Assembly (NCBI GenBank): GCA_022706785.1
Contig: JAKJBW010000004.1
Span: 1 to 64,000 of the forward strand
DNA length: 64,000 nt
DNA from: Bacillota bacterium
GTDB lineage: Bacteria; Bacillota; Clostridia; UBA1381; UMGS1253
Reading direction: 5' to 3'
The notes below the pieces were generated by a model. It was given only the letters and a program-made list of their open reading frames with translations, had not been told where the DNA came from and did no database searches. The translations under genes and the position numbers were made by a program. Of this stretch, positions 25,048 to 34,040 are shown piece after piece (within the stretch, counting starts at the first letter, position 1; every line of letters starts with the position of its first letter).

Positions 25048-25536
25048 ATGAGTGAGAAAAAGGTTATTACTTTTAAGGGCACAAAGGAGCAGGAAGCTCG
25101 ACTCTTAAAAGCGATTGAAAGCCATAAGGGGCAGCCCGGATCGCTTATGCCGATTTTGCAGCAGGCCCAGGAGATTTACGGCTATCTTCCAATAGAGGTG
25201 CAGCGTATTATTGCTCAGAAGACAGGCATTTCCATGGCGGAGATTTACGGGGTAGTGACATTTTATACCCAGTTTTCCCTGTATCCCAAGGGTGAGTACA
25301 AGATCAGCGTCTGCATGGGAACGGCTTGTTATGTCAAGGGTGCAAACGCTATATTGGACAGACTCAAGGAGCGCCTGGGGATAGAGGTTGGTGAGTGCAG
25401 CTCCGACGGCAAATACTCGCTGGATGCTACCCGCTGCATAGGCGCGTGCGGTCTTGCGCCGGTTCTGACTGTTAACGACGATGTTTACGGCAGGCTTGTC
25501 GCGGACGATGTTGACGGTATATTAGCGAAATATTGA
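25048..25536 (+). CDS. hydC: NADH-linked hydrogenase subunit HydC/HndA (NuoE type, 2Fe-2S)
   Basis: The 162-residue subunit carries a thioredoxin-fold [2Fe-2S] cluster. Ligand motifs are CMGTAC (Cys-x4-Cys) and CIGAC (Cys-x3-Cys), as in NuoE. GSLMPILQQAQEIYGYLP and EIYGVVTFYTQFSL are conserved family segments. AGGAGG before the ATG at 25048 decides the start. It is the first gene of the hydrogenase operon, with the Rex-type operator upstream. In HydABC or HndABCD enzymes it helps pass electrons between NADH at HydB and the H-cluster subunit. Confidence 0.94.
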   Translation: MSEKKVITFKGTKEQEARLLKAIESHKGQPGSLMPILQQAQEIYGYLPIEVQRIIAQKTGISMAEIYGVVTFYTQFSLYPKGEYKISVCMGTACYVKGANAILDRLKERLGIEVGECSSDGKYSLDATRCIGACGLAPVLTVNDDVYGRLVADDVDGILAKY

Positions 25537-25537
25537 T

Positions 25538-26089
25538 ATGCAGGAGCTGTCGTTACATGTGCTTGATATTGTGCAAAACGCTGTTAAAGCCGAGGCAACG
25601 CTGATAGAGATCGATATCGCGCAAAGCGTGCAGGAGGACACTCTCTGCATTACGGTGAAGGATAACGGCAAAGGCATGACGCCGGAATTCCTGAAAACGG
25701 TTACCGATCCCTTTTCCACAACAAGAACGACTCGCCGTGTGGGGCTGGGTATACCCCTTTTCAAGGAGGCGGCGGAGGCAGCGGGCGGCAGCTTTGACAT
25801 AGAAAGCGCGCCGGGAGCCGGGACACGCGTGTGCGCTGTGTTTGGTTACTCACACATTGACCGTCAGCCTATCGGCGACATGGCTTCCACGCTTTTGTCA
25901 GTGGTGCAGTGCAATCCCGATATCGAATTTGTCTATCATCACAGCAGTGACCTTGGAGGCTTTGATTTTGACACACGGCAAATAAAGAAGATACTGGCGG
26001 GAGTTCCCATCACAAGCCCGGACGTCGCGGTATGGATGAGGGACTATTTGAATGAAAACATTGAAAAATTATATGGAGGTGCACAATAA
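25538..26089 (+). CDS. GHKL ATP-binding protein of the hydrogenase operon
   Basis: A 183-residue protein with an N-terminal HATPase fold: LHVLDIVQNAVKAEA (N-box), VKDNGKGM (G1) and RRVGLGIPLFKEAAEAAGGS (G2). The last 80 residues (from about GDMASTLLSVVQCNP) form an unassigned extension. It has no His-kinase dimerisation domain. The ATG lies two bases after the hydC stop with no ribosome binding site of its own, so translation is probably coupled. This ATPase recurs between hydC and the 2Fe-2S gene in many Clostridia; its role in regulation or assembly is unknown. Confidence 0.85.
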   Translation: MQELSLHVLDIVQNAVKAEATLIEIDIAQSVQEDTLCITVKDNGKGMTPEFLKTVTDPFSTTRTTRRVGLGIPLFKEAAEAAGGSFDIESAPGAGTRVCAVFGYSHIDRQPIGDMASTLLSVVQCNPDIEFVYHHSSDLGGFDFDTRQIKKILAGVPITSPDVAVWMRDYLNENIEKLYGGAQ

Positions 26090-26461
26090 ATGAAGTCATT
26101 GGCAGAGCTTGAAGCGCTAAGAAAGAATGCTTTAGAACAAATCCATATGCGCCATGACAGAAAAGACGGCATAAGAATCGTTGTAGGTATGGCCACCTGC
26201 GGAATTGCGGCGGGGGCCCGGCCTGTGCTGGGCGCGTTTATGGAGGAAATAGCAAACAGGAAGCTTTCCGATGTGACCGTGACCCAGACGGGATGCATAG
26301 GGGTTTGCCGTCTGGAGCCTGTTGTTGAAGTCTATATGCCCGGCCAAGAGAAGGTAACATATGTTAAGATGGACGCACAGAAGGCAAAAAAGGTTGTAGC
26401 GGATCATATTGTTAACGGTTTGGTCGTATCGGAGTATACCATCGGAGAAGTTGAACAATAA
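26090..26461 (+). CDS. Thioredoxin-like [2Fe-2S] ferredoxin subunit (HndB type)
   Basis: A 123-residue protein with the fold of the N-terminal part of NuoF/HydB. The first cysteine is in MATCGIAAGARP and the last pair in QTGCIGVCRLEP. These give only three cysteines where four would ligate a plant-type or thioredoxin-like [2Fe-2S] cluster, so cluster binding may be altered. GGAGGTG precedes the ATG at 26090. The gene lies directly between the ATPase and hydB, the place of hndB in NADP-reducing hydrogenase operons, and is probably a subunit of the complex. Confidence 0.87.
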   Translation: MKSLAELEALRKNALEQIHMRHDRKDGIRIVVGMATCGIAAGARPVLGAFMEEIANRKLSDVTVTQTGCIGVCRLEPVVEVYMPGQEKVTYVKMDAQKAKKVVADHIVNGLVVSEYTIGEVEQ

Positions 26462-26478
26462 TAGGGAGGGGAAGCGGT

Positions 26479-28278
26479 ATGAATTTATATAGAAGCCACG
26501 TCTTGGTCTGCGGCGGAACGGGCTGTAATTCGTCGGGTTCTGCTAAGGTTTTCGAGGCGTTTGAGGCTAAGATAAAGGAAAAGAATCTGGATAAAGAGGT
26601 CATGGTAGTCAGGACGGGCTGCTTCGGGCTTTGCGCGCTCGGTCCTGTCGTCGTCGTGTATCCTGAAGGCTCCTTCTACAGCATGGTTGAGCCCGGGGAT
26701 GTAGAAGAGATTGTTGAGGAGCATTTGCTCAAGGGCAGAATTGTAAAGCGTCTGTTATATTCCGAGACCTTGCCCGCAGAGCAGAGTGACACTATATTAT
26801 CGTTAAATGACGTTGATTTTTATAAAAAACAGATGCGTATCGCACTGCGCAACTGCGGTGTGATAAATCCTGAAAAAATTGAGGAATACATTGCTTTTGA
26901 CGGCTACAAAGCGCTTGGCAAGGTGCTCACGCAAATGAAGCCGGAGGAAGTGATTGAGGAGATAAAGAAGTCGGGTCTGCGCGGCCGCGGCGGCGCAGGT
27001 TTCCCCACAGGGGTAAAGTGGGGCTTTGCCGCAAACGTTTCCGCCGACCAAAAATATGTTGCCTGTAACGCGGACGAAGGCGATCCCGGCGCGTTCATGG
27101 ACAGAAGCGTGCTTGAGGGGGATCCCCATGCGGTTGTAGAAGCCATGGCAATCGCCGGGTATGCCATAGGGGCAAGTCAGGGCTATATTTATGTCCGCGC
27201 AGAATATCCTATTGCGGTTGAGAGGCTTCAAATTGCTATCAAGCAGGCAAAAGAGTACGGGCTTTTGGGCAAGGATATCTTTGGCAGCGGCTTTGATTTC
27301 GACCTTGATATCCGTCTTGGCGCCGGCGCGTTTGTGTGCGGTGAGGAAACCGCGCTCATGACTTCGATCGAGGGCAAGAGGGGCGAGCCCAGATGCCGTC
27401 CGCCGTTCCCTGCTGTGAAAGGATTGTTTGGCAAGCCGACGGTTCTGAATAACGTCGAGACATACGCCAATATCCCCATTATTATCAATAAGGGCGCCGA
27501 CTGGTTTGCCGGCATAGGTACTGAAAAGAGCCACGGCACAAAGGTGTTTGCGCTGGGCGGCAAAATCAACAATACCGGCCTTGTGGAAGTGCCGATGGGC
27601 ACTACGCTCCGTGAGATCATAGAAGAAATCGGCGGCGGTATTCCAAACGGCAAGAAGTTTAAGGCTGCCCAGACGGGAGGCCCCTCCGGCGGATGTATTC
27701 CCGCAAGCCTGATCGATACGCCCATTGACTATGACTCGCTTATCAGCATAGGCTCAATGATGGGCTCCGGCGGCCTTATCGTTATGGACGAGGACACCTG
27801 CATGGTGGATATTGCAAAGTTTTTCCTTGAATTCACTGTTGACGAGTCCTGCGGCAAGTGTGTGCCGTGCAGAATAGGCACTAAGAGGATGCATGAAATA
27901 CTTGAAAAGATCACAAGCGGAAATGGCATGCTCCAGGATATTGACAAACTCGAAGCATTGTGCAACAGCGTTAAGAGCTCGGCGCTGTGCGGGCTTGGCC
28001 AGACGGCTGCCAACCCCATCTTAAGCACACTGCGTTATTTCAGGGACGAATATATCGCCCACGTTGTGGATAAGAAATGCCCTGCCGGCGTGTGTAAATC
28101 ACTGCTGGTTTACAAGATTGACCCCGATCAGTGCAAGGGCTGCAGCATATGCGCGAAGCATTGCCCGACCAATGCCATTTCAGGCAAGCTCAAGTCGCCC
28201 TATGTCATAGATACGGAAAAATGTATCAAATGCGGTGTGTGCGAGGCAAAGTGTCCCTTTAATGCGATATCCAGATAG
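26479..28278 (+). CDS. hydB: NADH-binding flavin subunit HydB/HndC of the [FeFe] hydrogenase
   Basis: This 599-residue protein oxidises or reduces NAD(H) through FMN. Domains in order: a thioredoxin-like [2Fe-2S] domain (CGGTGCNSSG, then CFGLCALGP), the NuoF NADH/FMN domain with GRGGAGFPTGVKWGF and NADEGDPGAFMDR, the SLBB region, a [4Fe-4S] site (ESCGKCVPCRIGTKRM), and a C-terminal double ferredoxin domain (CKGCSICAKHCP and CIKCGVCEAKCP). This matches HydB of electron-bifurcating hydrogenases, which couple NADH and reduced ferredoxin oxidation to H2 release. GGGAGGGG precedes the ATG at 26479; hydA follows 16 bases after its stop. Confidence 0.95.
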   Translation: MNLYRSHVLVCGGTGCNSSGSAKVFEAFEAKIKEKNLDKEVMVVRTGCFGLCALGPVVVVYPEGSFYSMVEPGDVEEIVEEHLLKGRIVKRLLYSETLPAEQSDTILSLNDVDFYKKQMRIALRNCGVINPEKIEEYIAFDGYKALGKVLTQMKPEEVIEEIKKSGLRGRGGAGFPTGVKWGFAANVSADQKYVACNADEGDPGAFMDRSVLEGDPHAVVEAMAIAGYAIGASQGYIYVRAEYPIAVERLQIAIKQAKEYGLLGKDIFGSGFDFDLDIRLGAGAFVCGEETALMTSIEGKRGEPRCRPPFPAVKGLFGKPTVLNNVETYANIPIIINKGADWFAGIGTEKSHGTKVFALGGKINNTGLVEVPMGTTLREIIEEIGGGIPNGKKFKAAQTGGPSGGCIPASLIDTPIDYDSLISIGSMMGSGGLIVMDEDTCMVDIAKFFLEFTVDESCGKCVPCRIGTKRMHEILEKITSGNGMLQDIDKLEALCNSVKSSALCGLGQTAANPILSTLRYFRDEYIAHVVDKKCPAGVCKSLLVYKIDPDQCKGCSICAKHCPTNAISGKLKSPYVIDTEKCIKCGVCEAKCPFNAISR

Positions 28279-28294
28279 AAAGGAGAGATGAAAA

Positions 28295-30040
28295 ATGCAG
28301 ACAGTTAATATCAAGATCAACGGCAAAGAGTTGAGCGTTCCTGCCAGCTATACGGTACTGGAAGCGGCGCGCCTTGCCAATATAGATATTCCTACCCTGT
28401 GCTACTTAAAAGGCGTAAACCAGATCGGCGCGTGCAGAATGTGCGTGGTTGAGATCAAGGGCGCCAGAAGCCTTCAGGCGGCCTGTGTTTATCCTGTCAG
28501 CGAGGGTATGGAGGTGAGCACTAATTCGGCGTTGGTCAGAGAGTCGCGAAAGACAACGCTCCAGCTGATTTTATCCAACCATGATAAAAAGTGCCTTACC
28601 TGCGTGAGGAACCGCAACTGCGAGCTGCAGACGCTTTCTGATGAGCTTGGCATAGGCGATATTCCCTTTGAGGGAGAGGTCTCTGACGCAAGATGCGAGA
28701 TTGACAATATGTCGCCGTCTATTGTGCGTGACAACAATAAATGTGTCCTGTGCCGCCGCTGCATAAGCGTGTGTAAAAACGTGCAGACGGTAAGCGTTAT
28801 CGATGCCAAGGAAAGAGGCTTTAAGACCAATATCGGCTGTGCGTTTGATAAATCGCTGGGCGAGGTCGCGTGTGTGAACTGCGGTCAGTGTATTGCGGTT
28901 TGCCCTGTCGGCGCATTGTATGAGAAGGATACCACCGAAAAAGTATGGCAGGCGATTGAAGATACCGCCAAGCACGTTGTTGTCCAGACCGCTCCGGCTG
29001 TCAGAGTGGCGCTGGGAGAGGAATTTGGCATGCCGATAGGTTCGCGTGTGACAGGCAAAATGGTGGCTGCGCTTCGCCGGATGGGCTTTGACAGGGTGTT
29101 TGACACCGATACGGCTGCCGATCTTACCATTATGGAAGAGGGCACGGAGGTTATCGAGCGTATTACTCAGGGCGGCAAGCTGCCTGTTATCACTTCGTGC
29201 AGCCCCGGCTGGGTGAAGTTCTGCGAGCATAACTATCCGGAATTTTTAGATAACCTTTCCACGGCAAAGTCCCCCCACGAGATGTTTGGGGCGCTGATTA
29301 AGTCATATTACGCCGATAAGGCAGACATTGATCCTAAAAATATTGTGGTCGTATCGGTTATGCCGTGCACCGCCAAGAAATTCGAGGCAGAGCGGCCGGA
29401 GCTTTCAAACGGCGGCAATCAGGATGTTGATATGGTCATCACGACCCGCGAGCTGGCCAGAATGATCAAGCAGGCAGGTGTTGATTTTGTTAACCTGCCC
29501 GATGAAGCGTTCGACAATCCGTTCGGCGGAGCGTCAGGCGCGGGCGTTATCTTCGGCGCGACGGGCGGCGTTATGGAGGCTGCGCTGCGTACCGTTGCGG
29601 AGGTGCTCTCCGGCAAGTCGCTGGACGATTATGAATACAAGGTAGTGCGCGGCACCGACGATATCAAGCGTGCGGAGGTCGATGTGGCCGGCAGAACCAT
29701 AAAAGCCGCTGTGGCACATGGTCTGGGCAATGCCAGAAAGCTTTTGGACGCTGTTAAGGCGGGCAAGGAAAGCTACGATTTTATCGAGATCATGGCATGT
29801 CCGGGCGGCTGCGTAACGGGCGGCGGGCAGCCCATTGTAGACGCGAAAAAGCAGATGGACATCAATGTGAAAGCTGAGCGTGCCAAGGCGATCTATGCTG
29901 AGGATAAATCGCTACCGATAAGAAAGTCGCATGAGAATCCTGTGATCAAAAAGCTTTACGACGAGTTTCTTGAGAAGCCCGGTTCGCACAAAGCGCACAG
30001 ACTCTTGCACACGCATTATACCGAGCGCGAACTGTACTAA
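28295..30040 (+). CDS. hydA: [FeFe] hydrogenase catalytic subunit HydA/HndD
   Basis: The 581-residue catalytic subunit reduces protons to H2. Domains: plant-type [2Fe-2S] ferredoxin (Cys36, 47, 50, 64), a His-Cys3 [4Fe-4S] site (HDKKCLTCVRNRNC), two [4Fe-4S] motifs (CVLCRRCISVCK and CVNCGQCIAVCP), and the H-cluster domain with all three classical motifs TSCSPGW, MPCTAKKFE and MACPGGCVTGGGQP intact. A C-terminal small-subunit-like region ends the protein. Size resembles the HndD type and lacks the extra C-terminal cluster domain of longer HydA forms. GAAAGGAGAG precedes the ATG. The maturases HydE, HydF and HydG are not in the window. Confidence 0.97.
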   Translation: MQTVNIKINGKELSVPASYTVLEAARLANIDIPTLCYLKGVNQIGACRMCVVEIKGARSLQAACVYPVSEGMEVSTNSALVRESRKTTLQLILSNHDKKCLTCVRNRNCELQTLSDELGIGDIPFEGEVSDARCEIDNMSPSIVRDNNKCVLCRRCISVCKNVQTVSVIDAKERGFKTNIGCAFDKSLGEVACVNCGQCIAVCPVGALYEKDTTEKVWQAIEDTAKHVVVQTAPAVRVALGEEFGMPIGSRVTGKMVAALRRMGFDRVFDTDTAADLTIMEEGTEVIERITQGGKLPVITSCSPGWVKFCEHNYPEFLDNLSTAKSPHEMFGALIKSYYADKADIDPKNIVVVSVMPCTAKKFEAERPELSNGGNQDVDMVITTRELARMIKQAGVDFVNLPDEAFDNPFGGASGAGVIFGATGGVMEAALRTVAEVLSGKSLDDYEYKVVRGTDDIKRAEVDVAGRTIKAAVAHGLGNARKLLDAVKAGKESYDFIEIMACPGGCVTGGGQPIVDAKKQMDINVKAERAKAIYAEDKSLPIRKSHENPVIKKLYDEFLEKPGSHKAHRLLHTHYTERELY

Positions 30041-30059
30041 GAAAAGTTTATAACTAAAG

Positions 30060-30098
30060 AAAAAAGCGGTGCTTACACGTTGTAAATGCCGCTTTTTT
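30060..30098 (+). terminator. Intrinsic terminator of the hydrogenase operon
   Basis: GCGG (30066-30069) pairs with CCGC (30089-30092) above a TTACA/TGTAA helix, flanked by AAAAAA and followed by TTTTTT (30093-30098). Confidence 0.82.
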
Positions 30099-30190
30099 AT
30101 AGGATACTATAGCGGAGCCGCCATAAGCGCGCCCGGCCGGATGAAAATACACAAAAAATCTTGTATATTATTACAGGTTATATTATAATA

Positions 30191-30290
30191 AATACAATCA
30201 AAGGGATAAACCCTATCGGGTTTATCTCATATGCATTTATTATATCGGTGTGAGCAGGGCCGACTACGGCTTGTACTTATGATATAATAA
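30191..30290 (+). repeat. Tandem 100-bp structured repeat, unit 1
   Basis: First of two adjacent units with a period of exactly 100 bp. It contains a hairpin ATAAACCC/GGGTTTAT (30206-30225, loop TATC), TTTATTATATC (30236-30246), a GCCG-ACTA-CGGC hairpin (30259-30270), and ends in TATGATATAATAA, an extended -10 box. The two units agree at about three quarters of positions by eye, and the last 30 bases are identical. A partial match to the unit end (TATAATAAATAC) lies just upstream at 30184-30195. Confidence 0.85.
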
Positions 30291-30390
30291 ACGCAATTTG
30301 TGGATATAAAGCCTTTCGGCTTTATTCTTTATGCGTTTATTGTATCGGTGTGTAACAAGCCGACTACGGCTTGTACTTATGATATAATAA
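30291..30390 (+). repeat. Tandem 100-bp structured repeat, unit 2, with probable glmM promoter
   Basis: Second unit. Its hairpin is ATAAAGCC/GGCTTTAT (30306-30325): one base pair is changed from C-G to G-C on both strands relative to unit 1. GATATAATAAACGC (30281-30294) pairs, with one G-U, with GCGTTTATTGTATC (30333-30346) around that hairpin. The unit ends with TGATATAAT (30380-30388), an extended -10 promoter suited to glmM, whose start is 51 bases downstream. Confidence 0.85.
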
Positions 30391-30438
30391 TGAGTGTATT
30401 GCAGTTGATTAAAAAATGATCGGGAGGTCTTTTACTTT

Positions 30439-31794
30439 ATGGGAAAACTCTTCGGAACCGACGGCGTGCGCGGGATCGCTAATTATGAGCTTACGGCAAA
30501 GCTCGCATTTGATCTGGGGCGTGCGGGCGCATCAGTGCTTACGCATGAATTGGACCATAAACCCAAAATACTGGTCGGAAAAGACACCAGATTGTCGGGG
30601 GATATGCTTGAATGCGCGTTGGCCGCAGGCATATGCTCAATCGGTGCGCAGGTAGTTTTGCTCGGTGTTATCCCTACGCCCGCTGTGGCGCATCTGGTAC
30701 GAAAATACGGTGCGGACGCCGGCGTGGTGATCTCAGCATCGCATAATTCTTTTGAATACAATGGGATTAAATTTTTTAATGCGCAAGGGTATAAGCTAAA
30801 TGATGAAATAGAAGCCAAGATTGAAGAAATTATTTTGGGCGGGCCCAGCGAAGACGAGCTGCCGCCGACAGGGGACGGGGTAGGCCATATCGTAAGAAGC
30901 AAGGATGCTTTGCGCGACTACATAGCATTTGCTAAAAGCACTATCGACTGCACGCTGGACGGCTTAAATATTGTCGTGGACTGCTCAAACGGCGCTAATT
31001 ACCAAGCCGCGCCCGAGACATTTCGTTCGCTGGGGGCGGCGGTCAGCGTTTTGGCCGATGTCCCGAACGGTATCAATATTAATGCGGACTGCGGCTCTAC
31101 GCACATGAAAAAGCTGTGTGAGCATGTAAAGTCGGCAGCCCTACCCAGCGTGGGAATAGCCTTTGACGGTGACGCGGACCGTATGCTTGCTGTGGATGAA
31201 AACGGCGAGGTTGTAAACGGCGACGAAATCATGATGATTGCAGGCAAATACTTAAAAGAGCAGGGGTGCTTGGCGGACAATACCATTGTTGCCACGGTTA
31301 TGAGCAACCTGGGCTTCACCATTGCCGCCAAGGAACAGGGCATTTCGGTCAAACAGACGTCGGTGGGGGACAGATATGTGTTGGAGTGCATGATCGCAAA
31401 CGGTTATACCTTGGGCGGCGAAGAGTCGGGACATATTATTTTCCTTGAGCACAACACCACTGGCGACGGACTTGTATCGGCGCTGCTTTTGCTGTCCATC
31501 ATCAAAAAGACCGGCAAAACCTTGTCGGAGCTTAGAAAGATCGTCAAGATTTTGCCGCAGGTGCTTGTCAATGCCAGAGTAAAAAATGAGAACAAATCAG
31601 AGCTCGGCAAGCATCCTGTTATCCTTCAGTCAATCGCGCAGCTTGAGGCGGAGCTTGCCGGCTGTGGCAGGGTGCTCATACGTCCGTCCGGAACAGAGCC
31701 GCTGGTGCGCGTTATGCTGGAGGGAAGCGACAGGGATACGCTTGAAGCCAAGGCGCGCTCACTAGCCGATGCCATAGAGCAGCTGTTGGCCTAG
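30439..31794 (+). CDS. glmM: Phosphoglucosamine mutase
   Basis: The 451-residue enzyme converts glucosamine-6-phosphate to glucosamine-1-phosphate for peptidoglycan precursor synthesis. It begins MGKLFGTDGVRGIAN. The catalytic serine loop is VISASHNSFEYNG with Ser101, the metal loop is FDGDADRMLAVDE, the sugar-binding loop is GGEESGH, and the phosphate-binding loop near the C-terminus is IRPSGTEPLVRVM. Length and motif order match GlmM. The GGGAGG ribosome binding site is 11 bases before the ATG. The leader contains the 100-bp tandem repeats, which supply the likely promoters. Confidence 0.96.
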   Translation: MGKLFGTDGVRGIANYELTAKLAFDLGRAGASVLTHELDHKPKILVGKDTRLSGDMLECALAAGICSIGAQVVLLGVIPTPAVAHLVRKYGADAGVVISASHNSFEYNGIKFFNAQGYKLNDEIEAKIEEIILGGPSEDELPPTGDGVGHIVRSKDALRDYIAFAKSTIDCTLDGLNIVVDCSNGANYQAAPETFRSLGAAVSVLADVPNGININADCGSTHMKKLCEHVKSAALPSVGIAFDGDADRMLAVDENGEVVNGDEIMMIAGKYLKEQGCLADNTIVATVMSNLGFTIAAKEQGISVKQTSVGDRYVLECMIANGYTLGGEESGHIIFLEHNTTGDGLVSALLLLSIIKKTGKTLSELRKIVKILPQVLVNARVKNENKSELGKHPVILQSIAQLEAELAGCGRVLIRPSGTEPLVRVMLEGSDRDTLEAKARSLADAIEQLLA

Positions 31795-31899
31795 GCATAG
31801 CGGCGATTGACCTTAATCAACAGACACAGGAAGGCATTTGTTTTGATACGTTTATGTGATTTTCTGTGTGCTTACTTTTAAAACAGGAGGCAGTTTTTC

Positions 31900-32637
31900 A
31901 TGTCGGGACATTCCAAGTGGAGTACAATAAAGCGGAAAAAGGGCGCAAACGACGCCCAAAGAGCCAAAATATTTACTAAGATTGCAAGGGAGATCACAGT
32001 TGCGGTAAAGGCCAGCGGACCGGATCTCGAAACCAATTCGAAGCTTGCTGATATCATGGCGAAGGCGCGCGCAAACAACATGCCAAATGATAATATCATG
32101 CGAACCATAAAAAAGGCATCGGGGGAGGCAGGCGGCGAAAATTACGAGGAAATCACCTATGAAGGTTACGGCCCAAGCGGTGTTGCGGTTATTGTCGAAA
32201 CGCTCACAGACAACAGGAACCGTACGGCAGGCGATATGCGCCATTATTTTGACAAATATCACGGCAATCTGGGGCAGACAGGTTGCGTGGGGTTCATGTT
32301 TGACAAGAAGGGCATCATCATCATTGAAGAGGAGGCCGTGTCCGATGAGGACGCGCTGATGCTTGACGCGCTTGACGCCGGCGCGGAAGACTTTGCAGCC
32401 GAAAGCGGATATTTTGAAATCACCACAGCACCGGAAGCCTTAAATGCGGTTCGTGATGCGCTAAAGGCTAAAGGCTATCATCTTAGCTCAGCGGAGGTTG
32501 AAATGGTTCCGCAGACTACAACTGATCTTACGAACGAAGAGGATATCAAATATATGCTCAAGCTGCTGGAAATGCTTGAAGACAACGACGATGTCCAGAA
32601 TGTGTATCACAACTGGGGCAACCCTGTAGAAGAATAG
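31900..32637 (+). CDS. yebC: YebC/TACO1-family regulatory protein
   Basis: The 245-residue protein begins MSGHSKWSTIKRKKGANDAQ, the family hallmark, followed by AKIFTKIAREI and ENVEEITYEGYGP-like EEITYEGYGPSGVA, and the typical central domain with NRTAGDMRHYFDKYHGNLG. YebC proteins act as DNA-binding regulators in some bacteria and as factors easing translation of proline-rich stretches in others; both roles have been reported for the family. AGGAGG precedes the ATG at 31900. It stands between glmM and a convergent sulfatase. Confidence 0.95.
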   Translation: MSGHSKWSTIKRKKGANDAQRAKIFTKIAREITVAVKASGPDLETNSKLADIMAKARANNMPNDNIMRTIKKASGEAGGENYEEITYEGYGPSGVAVIVETLTDNRNRTAGDMRHYFDKYHGNLGQTGCVGFMFDKKGIIIIEEEAVSDEDALMLDALDAGAEDFAAESGYFEITTAPEALNAVRDALKAKGYHLSSAEVEMVPQTTTDLTNEEDIKYMLKLLEMLEDNDDVQNVYHNWGNPVEE

Positions 32638-32656
32638 AATATTAATATTGAAGTTA

Positions 32657-32683
32657 AAGGCCGCATCTAAATGATGCGGCCTT
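32657..32683. terminator. Terminator between yebC and the second sulfatase
   Basis: AAGGCCGCATC (32657-32667) pairs perfectly with GATGCGGCCTT (32673-32683). The T-runs are short on both strands. Confidence 0.68.
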
Positions 32684-32687
32684 GGTA

Positions 32688-34034
32688 TTATATGATATCA
32701 GGTACTGCAAAGCTGTCGCCCGTTTTTTCCACCCATTGCTTGAGTTTATTATTAAGTTCAACCAGCTTATGATGATAGGCTATATTATGGGCTAAATTGA
32801 CAAACTCATACGGATCATCCTTTAAATTAAACATGAGCCACGGCATGTTTTCAAAGCAGGCATATTTATAGCCGTCCTTTGTGACGATTCCCCGCCACGG
32901 TTTATCTATAGAGTAGCCGTGGCCTGTCGGTACCACGGACTGCAGATATGCGCTGTCGGGCTCCTCCGGCTTTGCGTTTTTGGGGAGCCGGTATGTAGAA
33001 TAGTCAACTCCCTCCATCCATTGCGGCTTTGCAATGCCGCACAGGCCAAGCGTTGTGGGCGCAATGTCGACATGGTTTACGGGCACGTCAGGGACCATAC
33101 GGCATCCTCTGCCCTCGTAGGACATGGGTTTTTCACCGGAAATGATAAAGGGTATGCGTATTGCTTCCTCAAAAGGGGCGGTTTTCCTGAAATGTCCATG
33201 GCTGCCATGCATGTCGCCGTGATCGCTAAAAAACATGATATGCGTATCAAACAGCAATCCGTTTTGCGTAAGGGCGGTTATAATGCGGCCGATATTATGA
33301 TCCAGGTTTTCAATCATGGCATAGTAGCCGGCCAGATCCCTGCGTGCCCTTGGCATGACCGAAGCAACGTCCGGAACATTGGGGCGAAGGGATACCGTTC
33401 CCGGGTTGTGGCGCTTCATGTATTCCTCCGGTGCTACGTACGGGTCATGGGGCGGCTGTACCGATAAAACCGCAAAAAACGGCTCACTGTCTGTTTGCAA
33501 AACGCTTCCCTTTTCATTAATATAATCGATCATCAGATCAGTCAGGGCATCAGTTTCATATCCGTCAAGCCGGTAATGAAAAGCGTTGTCTCCTTCTCCG
33601 CCGTGCACATAGCTGTCCCATTGGCTGTTGTTGTTTTCAAATCCAGTCCAGTGTTTGAATCCGCCTCGACTGTCGGGTGGGACGATGTGATATGCCGCCC
33701 TGCCGGTGCGCTCTTTAAAGCCGTCTAAATGCCATTTGCCTATGTAGCAGGTATCATAGCCGTTGTCATTGAACACATTCGCAACTGTTTTCTGCTTGGG
33801 ATCTAGCTTGTATTCATGACCCGGAACACACTTGTGCGGGTAGAGCCCTGTCAGCATGGAGCCACGAAACGGGCAGCACAGCGGGAATCCGGCGACCGCA
33901 TGTGTAAAGTTGACACCGGTAGACGATAACCGGTCTATATTTGGTGTGAAAACATTGGGATCGCCGCTGATCCCAAGCGCCTGAGCCCTGTGCTGGTCGG
34001 AAACGATCCATATGACATTCGGTTTAGAAGACAT
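32688..34034 (-). CDS. Second type I sulfatase (formylglycine-dependent)
   Basis: A 448-residue sulfatase family member, only distantly like the one at 4221. It has IVSDQHRAQALG for the first metal site, maturation motif CCPFR (target Cys53, C-x-P-x-R), QPPHDPY, and FFSDHGDMHGSHGHFRKTAPFEE for metal and substrate contacts. No signal peptide is visible, so it is probably cytoplasmic. ATG 34034 is chosen because GGGTG stands seven bases before it; ATG 34040, two codons earlier, is also possible. It is divergent from the nucleoside-hydrolase-like gene at 34383. Confidence 0.88.
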   Translation of the reverse strand: MSSKPNVIWIVSDQHRAQALGISGDPNVFTPNIDRLSSTGVNFTHAVAGFPLCCPFRGSMLTGLYPHKCVPGHEYKLDPKQKTVANVFNDNGYDTCYIGKWHLDGFKERTGRAAYHIVPPDSRGGFKHWTGFENNNSQWDSYVHGGEGDNAFHYRLDGYETDALTDLMIDYINEKGSVLQTDSEPFFAVLSVQPPHDPYVAPEEYMKRHNPGTVSLRPNVPDVASVMPRARRDLAGYYAMIENLDHNIGRIITALTQNGLLFDTHIMFFSDHGDMHGSHGHFRKTAPFEEAIRIPFIISGEKPMSYEGRGCRMVPDVPVNHVDIAPTTLGLCGIAKPQWMEGVDYSTYRLPKNAKPEEPDSAYLQSVVPTGHGYSIDKPWRGIVTKDGYKYACFENMPWLMFNLKDDPYEFVNLAHNIAYHHKLVELNNKLKQWVEKTGDSFAVPDII

Positions 34035-34040
34035 AAACAT

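Noticed and set aside
30191-30390. CRISPR array
   Set aside because: The units are 100 bp and repeated over their full length, with no short repeat and unique spacer pattern and no cas genes nearby.
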